This document shows, in pieces, positions 16,396-22,374 of a stretch of DNA of 22,374 bases (position 1 is its first letter; every line of letters starts with the position of its first letter). The notes below the pieces were generated by a model, which saw only the letters and a program-made list of their open reading frames with translations, was not told where the DNA came from and searched no databases. The position numbers and the translations under genes are program-made. This DNA comes from an uncultured Prevotella sp. (lineage in GTDB: Bacteria > Bacteroidota > Bacteroidia > Bacteroidales > Bacteroidaceae), in assembly GCA_947095945.1 (NCBI GenBank), contig CAMUQM010000011.1:1-22374 (forward strand), given 5' to 3'.

Positions 16396-16469
16396 AAAAA
16401 TAAAGCTTATAATTAATGATGTATCCTTGTTAAACCTTATAGGACTGGAAATTAATTAGGGTATACAAA

Positions 16470-16530
16470 AAACCTATGGTATCAGAAATGTATTTATGTG
16501 AAAGAGTTACATTCAAGTTACCATAGGTTT
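16470..16530 (-). terminator. recA terminator, two-tier hairpin
   Basis: AAACCTATGGTA (16470-16481) pairs perfectly with TACCATAGGTTT (16519-16530). A second perfect pair, AATGTA (16487-16492) with TACATT (16508-16513), is nested inside. On the minus strand the structure starts 7 bases after the recA stop and runs directly into TTTTTTG, a T-run as expected for an intrinsic terminator. Confidence 0.8.
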
Positions 16531-16537
16531 GTGCTTA

Positions 16538-17563
16538 TTACTTCGTCTGTTCGACGATAGCATTCTTGATCAAGCCCTCCAGCTCTTCTGCAAGTTCTGG
16601 ATTATCCTTGATCATAGTCTTAGTTGCATCACGTCCCTGTGCGAGTTTGGTTCCATTGTAGCTAAACCAGCTACCACTCTTCTGGATAATACCATACTGA
16701 ACGCCCAAGTCAACAATCTCACCAATCTTTGAAATACCCTCACCAAAGGTAATCTCGAACTCTGCCTTGCGGAAAGGAGGAGCAACCTTGTTCTTTACAA
16801 TCTTCACACGAACCTGATTACCGATAACCTGATCACCATCCTTGATAGATGTAACACGACGAATGTCAAGGCGTACAGAGCTGTAGAACTTCAATGCGTT
16901 ACCACCAGTTGTTGTCTCTGGGTTACCAAACATCACACCAATCTTCTCACGCAGCTGGTTGATGAAGATGCAGCAAGTATTGGTCTTTGAGATAGTTGAG
17001 GTAAGCTTACGCAATGCCTGGCTCATCAGTCGTGCTTGCAGACCTACGGCAGAGTCGCCCATATCGCCCTCAATCTCTTTCTTTGGAGTCAAGGCTGCAA
17101 CTGAGTCGACAACGAGGATGTCAATAGCAGAAGAGCGAATCAGCTGGTCGGCAATCTCTAAAGCCTGCTCACCATTGTCTGGCTGTGAAACCCAAAGATT
17201 ATCAACATCCACACCTAACTTCTCTGCATAGAAACGGTCGAAGGCGTGCTCAGCATCAATGAAGGCTGCAATACCGCCCTGCTTCTGTGCTTCTGCAATA
17301 GCGTGAATAGCCAATGTAGTCTTACCTGAACTTTCCGGACCATAAATCTCAATGATTCTACCACGTGGATAACCGCCCACACCGAGTGCAGTGTCAAGTG
17401 CAACGCTACCTGTTGGGATTACTTCTACGTTCTCTATTTGCTCGTCGCCCATACGCATGATGGACCCTTTACCAAAGTCTTTTTCTATCTTAGACATTGC
17501 AGCTTGCAAGGCTTTCAGTTTTCCTTCAGCTGCCGATGTCGTACCTGTATCTTCTTTTGCCAT
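16538..17563 (-). CDS. recA: Recombinase RecA
   Basis: A 341-residue cytoplasmic DNA strand-exchange ATPase, central to homologous recombination and the SOS response. Walker A is GPESSGKT (75-82), the conserved FIDAEHAFDRFYA segment (101-113) and Walker B LVVDSVAAL follow. Loop L1 (EIEGDMGDSAVGLQARLMSQALRKL) and loop L2 (GNPETTTGGNALKFYSSVRLDIRR) are intact. The C-terminus is acidic, as usual. The length is normal for the family. It lies 33 bases downstream of the TfoX-N gene with no promoter match in the gap, so it is probably the last gene of the dehydrogenase-tfoX-recA transcript. Its end is marked by the terminator at 16470-16530. No LexA-type box was recognised. Confidence 0.98.
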   Translation of the reverse strand: MAKEDTGTTSAAEGKLKALQAAMSKIEKDFGKGSIMRMGDEQIENVEVIPTGSVALDTALGVGGYPRGRIIEIYGPESSGKTTLAIHAIAEAQKQGGIAAFIDAEHAFDRFYAEKLGVDVDNLWVSQPDNGEQALEIADQLIRSSAIDILVVDSVAALTPKKEIEGDMGDSAVGLQARLMSQALRKLTSTISKTNTCCIFINQLREKIGVMFGNPETTTGGNALKFYSSVRLDIRRVTSIKDGDQVIGNQVRVKIVKNKVAPPFRKAEFEITFGEGISKIGEIVDLGVQYGIIQKSGSWFSYNGTKLAQGRDATKTMIKDNPELAEELEGLIKNAIVEQTK

Positions 17564-17596
17564 ATACTATTATCTTATTTTTTGATTTATAAAATA

Positions 17597-17917
17597 TTAT
17601 TTATTCTTTTTTCTGCTCTTTGGATAGGGTAAAACCTCAGCTAAGGTCTTAACAACCCTGACTGCAAAATCAGACCTTGAAACATCTAAAACATAGTGCT
17701 CCTTAGCTCCTTCATAAGGGAATCCACGTTCGGCAGATAACATCATTGATTTAATTGCCTCGTGTTCTTTGACATACGGTATATTGTCACAAACTATGAT
17801 AACTGGCTTTTCGTCAACATAAACCATGTAATCACCAAACATCTTCCTACATCTCACAGTCCCTGCAGCAGCTATCTGACTACTGACAAATTCAATAAAG
17901 TCTAAAGAGCAAGCCAT
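17597..17917 (-). CDS. TfoX N-terminal domain protein
   Basis: A 106-residue small protein consisting of only the TfoX/Sxy N-terminal domain: KMFGDYMVYVDEKPVIIVCDNIPYVK (about 25-50) and GAKEHYVLD (70-78) are the recognisable signatures. In gamma-proteobacteria full-length TfoX/Sxy promotes competence gene expression with CRP. The stand-alone N domain is widespread and its function is not known. The C-terminal tail (KSRKKNK) is basic. It starts 4 bases after the stop of the dehydrogenase gene and ends 33 bases before recA, so it is translationally coupled in the middle of that unit. A link to DNA uptake or recombination is suggested only by the recA neighbour. Confidence 0.85.
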   Translation of the reverse strand: MACSLDFIEFVSSQIAAAGTVRCRKMFGDYMVYVDEKPVIIVCDNIPYVKEHEAIKSMMLSAERGFPYEGAKEHYVLDVSRSDFAVRVVKTLAEVLPYPKSRKKNK

Positions 17918-17921
17918 CTTC

Positions 17922-19160
17922 TTATAGTTCTAAATCACCACCAAACTCTTCATGCCAAGGTAAGCCCTGCTTATTGAGTACCTCCAAGAATGGATCTGGG
18001 TCGAAGTCTTCCACATTCCAGACTCCGGGCTTACGCCAAAGACCCTTGAAGAACATCATTGCACCAGCCATTGCAGGTACACCAGTAGTATAGCTAACGC
18101 CCTGCATACCTGTCTCGTTGTAAGCATCCTGATGCTTGCAGTTATTATAGATGTAATAAGTCTGCTCCTTACCATCCTTGATACCACGAATACGGCAGCC
18201 GATAGAAGTTTCACCATCATAGTTCTCACCGAGGTCCTGTGGGTTAGGCAACACAGCCTTCAAGAACTGCAAAGGTACAATATTAACCTTTACTGTCTTA
18301 CCAGAACCATCTGCCAATGGTGCTTCATACTCTATTTCGTCAATACGACTCATACCAAGATTCTGGATACAATCGAGGTAAGTGAGGTACTGCTGACCAA
18401 AGGTCATCCAGAAACGTGCACGCTTGATGGTAGGATAATTCTTAACTAATGACTCCAACTCTTCGTGGTGCATCAAGTATGAGTCACGAGGACCAATGTT
18501 AGGATAGGTAATATCTTGATGTACTACCAATGGATCTGTCTCAATCCATTTGCCATTCTCATAATAAAGTCCCTTCTGGGTAATCTCACGGATATTGATT
18601 TCTGGGTTGAAGTTAGTTGCAAACGCCTTGTGGTGGTTACCTGCATTACAGTCAACAATATCAAGATAATGAATCTCATCAAAGTGATGCTTTGCTGCGT
18701 ATGCTGTATAAGCCTGTGACACTCCAGGGTCGAAACCACAGCCGAGGATAGCTGTCAAGCCAGCCTGCTCGAACTTATCCTTGTAAGCCCACTGCCAGCT
18801 ATACTCGAAGTGTGCCTCATCTTTTGGCTCATAGTTCGCGGTGTCAAGATAGTTGCAACCGCAAGCTAAGCAGGCATCCATGATAGTGAGGTCCTGATAG
18901 GGTAGTGCAAGATTGATAACCAGTTCTGGCTTGAATGAATTGAAGAGTTCCTTCAATTGCTCAACATCATCTGCATCAACCTGTGCAGTCTTGATATCAG
19001 CCTTGTAGCCCTTATCATGAATTGCCTTAACCAGTTCGTCACATTTCTCCTTACGACGGCTGGCAATCATGAACTCTGTAAACACGTCCTGATTCTGGAC
19101 AATCTTAAAAGCGGCTACAGTAGCTACGCCACCTGCGCCAATCATTAAAACTTTTCCCAT
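17922..19160 (-). CDS. Saccharopine dehydrogenase-like protein, probable carboxy(nor)spermidine dehydrogenase
   Basis: A 412-residue cytoplasmic NAD(P)-dependent oxidoreductase. The Rossmann start MGKVLMIGAGGVATVAAFK (GxGGVA at 8-13) and the SRRKEKCDEL segment place it in the saccharopine dehydrogenase superfamily. The DTANYEP, GCGFDPGVSQAY and C-terminal DFDPDPFLEVLNKQGLPWHE segments resemble the carboxynorspermidine/carboxyspermidine dehydrogenase branch. In Bacteroidota that branch joins putrescine or diaminopropane with aspartate semialdehyde to make polyamines. Assignment to that branch is from memory of family features; lysine metabolism is the alternative. It is the first gene of the dehydrogenase-tfoX-recA group, with 111 bases to the upstream gene and no clear promoter there, so it may be read through from 19898. 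Confidence 0.82.
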   Translation of the reverse strand: MGKVLMIGAGGVATVAAFKIVQNQDVFTEFMIASRRKEKCDELVKAIHDKGYKADIKTAQVDADDVEQLKELFNSFKPELVINLALPYQDLTIMDACLACGCNYLDTANYEPKDEAHFEYSWQWAYKDKFEQAGLTAILGCGFDPGVSQAYTAYAAKHHFDEIHYLDIVDCNAGNHHKAFATNFNPEINIREITQKGLYYENGKWIETDPLVVHQDITYPNIGPRDSYLMHHEELESLVKNYPTIKRARFWMTFGQQYLTYLDCIQNLGMSRIDEIEYEAPLADGSGKTVKVNIVPLQFLKAVLPNPQDLGENYDGETSIGCRIRGIKDGKEQTYYIYNNCKHQDAYNETGMQGVSYTTGVPAMAGAMMFFKGLWRKPGVWNVEDFDPDPFLEVLNKQGLPWHEEFGGDLEL

Positions 19161-19271
19161 AGTTCAATTTAATTCCCTATCACTTATTCCTATTTCCCTC
19201 TCCGAAGAAGAGAGCAAAAGAATGCTATGTTGGGAATCTTTGTTTTATTGTTATTACTTTATTTTTATTTC

Positions 19272-19892
19272 TTACTTAATCTTTCGCTCAATCTCTGACG
19301 AGGAAATACCCATTGCGTTGAGGAGAGAATAACCCAATATCTGCTGTTTGAAGTTGCCTCCTTCAAGTGGCTGCATTGCAAATAATGTGATATGCTTTAA
19401 CTCATCATCTGTATTACGGAGCGTAGAGCGAAGTGTACTCATCAAATGGCTGTCCTCAGCATTTGGTACAAGCATAATGCGTTTAATCTCTTCATGATTA
19501 AGAACCGTCTTCAGAAGATCGAGAAGAACATTATCTTTCTCAGCAGCTTCATTACCTGTTGCGATGGCATTGATACAGAATTCGCCAAGTTGTGGGTCTT
19601 TGAAGGCTTGTCCGTTCAGTTCTTTCTCATAGTCAGCAGGAGCAAAATTTTCAAGTTTTGGGTTTTTCCTGTCATGTAGAAGCACCACTTGTGTTTCGTG
19701 ATTTCCTGGCTTCAAACGTCCGTCAAGGGCAATGTTAACCGTCCACTGACTGAAATCAGCAGCGGGAATAGGTCGGTTCAACATTCGCTCAAAGTTGACA
19801 ATGATATCGAAAGCGACATGGTCTATGTAATCACCATCCACGATGATGATGTTCTCACTCCATTTAATGTTCTGTGCTTCTTGTGCATTCAT
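19272..19892 (-). CDS. Bacteroidales conserved hypothetical protein (DUF6621-like)
   Basis: A 206-residue soluble acidic protein without signal peptide or membrane segment. The opening, IKWSENIIIVDGDYIDHVAFDIIVNFERMLNRPIPAADFSQW, is a strongly conserved block of a hypothetical family restricted, as far as I recall, to Bacteroidales. The central part has an alternating beta/alpha pattern (VVLLHD, RIMLVPN, HITLFAMQPLEGG). No catalytic motif is evident and no function is proposed. The ATG at 19892 lies only about 6 bases after the -7 box of a perfect promoter, so the mRNA is nearly leaderless. The next in-frame Met is at residue 37, inside the conserved block, which makes a later start unlikely. 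The stop is 111 bases before the dehydrogenase gene. Confidence 0.85.
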   Translation of the reverse strand: MNAQEAQNIKWSENIIIVDGDYIDHVAFDIIVNFERMLNRPIPAADFSQWTVNIALDGRLKPGNHETQVVLLHDRKNPKLENFAPADYEKELNGQAFKDPQLGEFCINAIATGNEAAEKDNVLLDLLKTVLNHEEIKRIMLVPNAEDSHLMSTLRSTLRNTDDELKHITLFAMQPLEGGNFKQQILGYSLLNAMGISSSEIERKIK

Positions 19893-19897
19893 AGCTA

Positions 19898-19928
19898 CAA
19901 AGATACATTAAATCAAGCGAAATGCAAA
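19898..19928 (-). promoter_or_regulatory. Promoter of the DUF6621-like gene
   Basis: On the minus strand TTTG (19925-19928), a 19-base spacer and TATCTTTG (19898-19905) match the Bacteroidota consensus completely. It probably also drives the downstream dehydrogenase, tfoX and recA genes, since no second full match was found before them. Confidence 0.8.
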
Positions 19929-19944
19929 ATAAATAAGGTCGTTT

Positions 19945-20361
19945 TTATTGCTTTCTTGACTTGCGCGATTTATATATAAAGAGAATTATAGCAATAATAA
20001 TAAGAGAGAATGGTACTATTGATGACATGGAAATTATTTGGACAGAACATGCTGTAAGATACAATATAACCAACAATAGGATTGGCATTATATCAAAAAG
20101 AGCTTTAGGATTCCTGTTTCTGCGTGAATTTTCGCTCATAAGACTTGTGTCGTATGGATGCTTTTCTTGGTTGACAATCAGCAAGAATATGATTAATGAA
20201 ATAACTGGGAGTATCAGTATAAGATACTTAGAACCATAGCTTTCTGCTTCTCCACCAATGTTCCAATGTAGGATAATAGTCTCAGGTCCACTCAAAACAC
20301 AATATAATGCAATTATTGTAATTGCAATGATAATGGCTAATGATAAGATTTTAGTTTTCAT
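19945..20361 (-). CDS. Small DUF1648-type integral membrane protein
   Basis: A 138-residue protein with four hydrophobic helices (about 5-24, 46-64, 89-108 and 112-131). Between the first two lies IILHWNIGGEAESYGSKY (29-46), the DUF1648 pattern in which HWN, G and SK are conserved. DUF1648 is also found at the N-terminus of SdpI-type immunity/signal proteins of Firmicutes; here it stands without the SdpI part, so its role is unknown. The start at 20361 is chosen because the predicted transcription start is near 20400. Upstream in-frame starts at 20400 (ATG) and 20406 (TTG) would fall on or before it and add only polar residues. The tail is basic (YKSRKSRKQ). It is 52 bases from the next gene, which has its own promoter. 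Confidence 0.72.
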   Translation of the reverse strand: MKTKILSLAIIIAITIIALYCVLSGPETIILHWNIGGEAESYGSKYLILILPVISLIIFLLIVNQEKHPYDTSLMSENSRRNRNPKALFDIMPILLLVILYLTACSVQIISMSSIVPFSLIIIAIILFIYKSRKSRKQ

Positions 20362-20403
20362 ATTGTGATTATTGTTTACGTTAAAAGAATCAGTTCTCAT
20401 GGA

Positions 20404-20434
20404 CAAAAATACAATTTATTTTGTAAAATACAAA
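20404..20434 (-). promoter_or_regulatory. Promoter of the DUF1648 gene
   Basis: On the minus strand TTTG (20431-20434), 19 bases and TATTTTTG (20404-20411) match the Bacteroidota promoter consensus. The predicted start near 20400 gives a leader of about 40 bases to the ATG at 20361. Confidence 0.75.
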
Positions 20435-20479
20435 GCAAATACATCTTTTATTATATAAGCCACAATATTGTATTTGCTT
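20433..20479. repeat. 11-bp inverted repeat at the DUF1648 promoter
   Basis: AAGCAAATACA (20433-20443) and TGTATTTGCTT (20469-20479) are perfect reverse complements, 25 bases apart. One arm overlaps the -33 box and the other lies upstream, an arrangement compatible with a dimeric regulator binding two sites about 36 bases apart. The partner regulator is unknown. Confidence 0.6.
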
Positions 20480-20588
20480 CTGAAAACCAGGGTCCTAAGC
20501 ACATCAGTTGAGTTTGTTTTCAGTAGTATAGCTTGTTCTTAATAATAAGTTGAATTTATTTTGGTAGTATATTCCAATGTGTTTATAA

Positions 20589-20631
20589 CTTCGCACCAAT
20601 AGTGCTCACCATTAACACCATTGGTGCGAAG
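20589..20631. repeat. Perfect 12-bp inverted repeat
   Basis: CTTCGCACCAAT (20589-20600) and ATTGGTGCGAAG (20620-20631) are perfect reverse complements with a 19-base spacer that itself repeats CACCATT. It is not followed by a T-run on either strand, and the neighbouring nifJ transcript already has its own terminator, so a role as a mobile or dispersed palindrome or a protein-binding site is more likely than termination. Confidence 0.7.
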
Positions 20632-20769
20632 CCTTAGCACGACATGTGTTGGATAGTGATACATCGGTTAATGATATTGAAAGAGAGGCATTAAGGTTGT
20701 TGTATTGATGGGAGTATGACACTAATACATATATAATAAAGTTTAGCAAGTTGCACGAATAGGTATAAA

Positions 20770-20802
20770 AAAGAGGCTCCTCCATGATGGAGAAGCCTCT
20801 TT
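20770..20802 (-). terminator. Intrinsic terminator of nifJ
   Basis: AAAGAGGCTCCTCCA (20770-20784) and TGGAGAAGCCTCTTT (20788-20802) form a 15-position stem with one C/A mismatch and a 3-base loop. On the minus strand the stem ends in a run of six T (CTCTTTTTTATA). It lies 52 bases after the nifJ stop. Confidence 0.9.
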
Positions 20803-20854
20803 GCGTATGTTATATAGTTTTTAACTACATCTGTTTAATCTGTGTGTTAGGCAA

Positions 20855-22374
20855 TTATGCCTCCTCGCTCCAGTCTTCCTTAGTTTTACGAACGTAGCTC
20901 TGGTAACGAAGCTTAGCCATATCCTCACAAGCCTTGAAGAGCTCCTCGCCCTCATCAGGATAAGCCTTGAGAACAGAGAGGAAACGAACCTCGCTGCGGA
21001 GATAATCTTGGAATTGACTCCAATCTGGTTCCTTAGAATCGAGAGAGAATGGGTTCTTGCCCTCATCAGCCAACAGTGGGTTGTAACGCCAGAGCTGCCA
21101 GTAGCCACAAGCAACTGCATTTGCCTCCTGAGCTTGGCTACGACCCATACCGCCCTTAACTTTCAAACCATGGTTGATACATGGAGAGTAAGCGATGATG
21201 AGTGATGGACCTGGATAAGCCTCAGCCTCACGGATAGCTTTCAATGTCTGTGCATTGTCAGCACCCATAGCAATCTGAGCTACGTAAACGTAACCGTATG
21301 TAGTTGCCATCAGACCGAGATCCTTCTTGCGGATACGCTTACCCTTAGCAGCGAACTGAGCAATAGCACCGAGTGGAGTAGACTTAGAACTCTGACCACC
21401 CGTGTTAGAGTAAACCTCAGTATCGAGAACTAAGATGTTAACATCCTCACCAGAAGCTATAACGTGGTCGAGACCACCGTAACCGATATCGTAAGAAGCA
21501 CCGTCACCACCGATAATCCACTGGCTACGCTTAACGAGATAATGATCGAGTGTCTTCAGCTCTGCACATACAGGGCATCCCTTCTCTGCACCAGCAGCAA
21601 TCAATGGCTTCAGCTTAGCAGCAGCAACCTTTGAAGCATCAGCATCCTCCATGTTGTCAAGCCACTCCTGTGCAGCTTCCTTGAAGTCAGCAGGTGTGTG
21701 GTCGTTAGCCATAGAATCCTTGAGGAGTACAGCAACACGCTCACGCATCTTTCTGTTACCCATAGCCATACCCATACCAAACTCACAGAAGTCCTCGAAC
21801 AATGAGTTGTTAAAGGCTGGACCATGACCATCCTCGTTAGTTGTGTAAGGAGTTGATGGTACTGAAGCTGAGTAGATTGAAGAACAACCAGTAGCGTTAG
21901 CAATCATCTCACGATCACCGAAGAGCTGTGAAACGAGCTTAACGTATGGAGTCTCACCACAACCAGCACAAGCACCAGAGAACTCGAACAATGGCTGAGC
22001 GAACTGAGAGTTCTTAGCGTTAGATTTGATATCAACGAGATGCTGCTTAGTCTTAACGTTCTTAACGAGGTAATCCCAGTTAGCTGCACGGTGGTTAGCC
22101 TCTTCCTCTCCAGCAACGAACTGAGTCATAGAGAGAGCCTTGTTACCCTTCTTACCTGGACAAACATCAGCACAGTTGCTACAACCTGTACAGTCAAGAA
22201 CTGATACCTCAATACGGAACTGCATTCCCTTGAGCTGCTTTGGAGCGATGATGTCGAGAGTTTCCTCATTGAAGTTAGCCTTTTCTGCCTCATCCAATAC
22301 GAATGGACGGATACAAGCGTGAGGACAAACGTATGAACACTTGTTACACTGTATACAGTTCTCTGCATCCCACT
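20855..22374 (-). CDS. nifJ: Pyruvate:ferredoxin (flavodoxin) oxidoreductase, C-terminal part (partial)
   Basis: The enzyme oxidatively decarboxylates pyruvate to acetyl-CoA and CO2, passing electrons to ferredoxin or flavodoxin; it is central to anaerobic metabolism. About 505 residues are visible and the frame runs open through the right edge, so the N-terminal half (about 680 residues in family members) is missing. At the edge the first ferredoxin motif CIQCNKCSYVCPHAC is readable, and about 55 residues later the second, CTGCSNCADVCPG. Then come the CAGCGETPY cluster/TPP region, ATGCSSIYSASVPSTPY, and the TPP-binding GGDGASYDIGYGGLDHV with NTGGQ about 30 residues later. Further Cys residues (CPVC; SPCINHG) match the family. 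A TTG at 22297 is not a start, because conserved domain sequence continues upstream. Codon use is uniform and biased, consistent with high expression. Confidence 0.95.
   Translation of the reverse strand, partial: WDAENCIQCNKCSYVCPHACIRPFVLDEAEKANFNEETLDIIAPKQLKGMQFRIEVSVLDCTGCSNCADVCPGKKGNKALSMTQFVAGEEEANHRAANWDYLVKNVKTKQHLVDIKSNAKNSQFAQPLFEFSGACAGCGETPYVKLVSQLFGDREMIANATGCSSIYSASVPSTPYTTNEDGHGPAFNNSLFEDFCEFGMGMAMGNRKMRERVAVLLKDSMANDHTPADFKEAAQEWLDNMEDADASKVAAAKLKPLIAAGAEKGCPVCAELKTLDHYLVKRSQWIIGGDGASYDIGYGGLDHVIASGEDVNILVLDTEVYSNTGGQSSKSTPLGAIAQFAAKGKRIRKKDLGLMATTYGYVYVAQIAMGADNAQTLKAIREAEAYPGPSLIIAYSPCINHGLKVKGGMGRSQAQEANAVACGYWQLWRYNPLLADEGKNPFSLDSKEPDWSQFQDYLRSEVRFLSVLKAYPDEGEELFKACEDMAKLRYQSYVRKTKEDWSEEA

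Larger units (their letters stand above)
20480..20854. other. Non-coding stretch between nifJ and the DUF1648 gene
   Basis: No gene is seen. The region contains a degenerate direct repeat (20506-20530 and 20548-20571), a perfect 12-bp inverted repeat (20589-20631) and the nifJ terminator (20770-20802). The 130 bases between 20640 and 20769 show nothing recognisable. Confidence 0.6.

Noticed and set aside
19190..19220. CTCTC/GAGAG hairpin between the DUF6621-like and dehydrogenase genes
   Set aside because: Only five base pairs with a seven-base loop and no T-run; too weak to call a terminator.
20362..20406. Longer DUF1648 protein starting at 20406 or 20400
   Set aside because: The TTG at 20406 lies within the -7 box and the ATG at 20400 falls at the predicted transcription start; the added residues are polar and precede the first membrane helix.
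22295..22297. Start codon of the nifJ fragment at 22297
   Set aside because: The codon is TTG, and the frame continues upstream with a conserved 4Fe-4S motif to the window edge; the gene is simply cut by the window.
1..22374. CRISPR array, tRNA/rRNA genes, transposase, integrase or prophage genes
   Set aside because: None was seen on either strand; there is no regularly spaced direct-repeat array and all long frames are accounted for by other families.

Overview
The window looks like chromosomal DNA of an oral- or gut-type Bacteroidota, most probably Prevotella or a close relative. The evidence is the DUF2723 (GT-C) membrane protein, a short RecD-like helicase, a DUF1648 protein, a Bacteroidales-type hypothetical (DUF6621-like), the AT-rich intergenic DNA, and several matches to the Bacteroidota promoter pattern TTTG-N19/20-TAnnTTTG. 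The genus call is inference; no rRNA or tRNA gene is present to test it.

Layout. (1) 1-8354, all genes on the minus strand: queG, a CE4/NodB polysaccharide deacetylase, a 1106-residue DUF2723 protein, then an operon of a NUC1 endonuclease lipoprotein followed by a RecD-like helicase. This block is bracketed by two inverted, roughly 80% identical copies of a dispersed-looking repeat (1-77 and 8777-8853). (2) 8355-9185: a long AT-rich non-coding stretch holding the right repeat copy and a textbook Bacteroidota promoter. (3) 9186-12089, plus strand: a four-gene operon of ABC ATPase, DUF2807 (GIN-type) beta-helix lipoprotein, ABC permease-like protein and YtrA-type GntR regulator, closed by a perfect 16-bp terminator hairpin. 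(4) 12364-20361, minus strand: a 1343-residue SNF2 helicase, recA, a TfoX-N protein, a saccharopine dehydrogenase-like protein (probably carboxyspermidine dehydrogenase), a DUF6621-like hypothetical with a near-leaderless promoter, and a small DUF1648 membrane protein. (5) 20855-22374, minus strand: the C-terminal half of pyruvate:ferredoxin oxidoreductase (nifJ), running off the right edge and followed by a strong terminator.

How the genes work together. The most system-like unit is the self-regulated ABC/lipoprotein/permease/GntR operon, which resembles envelope-stress ABC modules but carries a surface or periplasmic beta-helix lipoprotein. The dehydrogenase, tfoX and recA genes are tightly packed and probably co-transcribed. 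The nuclease and helicase genes are 23 bases apart and share one terminator. Most other genes are housekeeping.

The main non-coding observations are the inverted repeat pair, a GC-rich palindromic segment lying in frame inside the helicase gene, a 12-bp inverted repeat near 20600, an 11-bp inverted repeat touching the DUF1648 promoter, and two unusually strong, near-duplicate Shine-Dalgarno junctions in the ABC operon.
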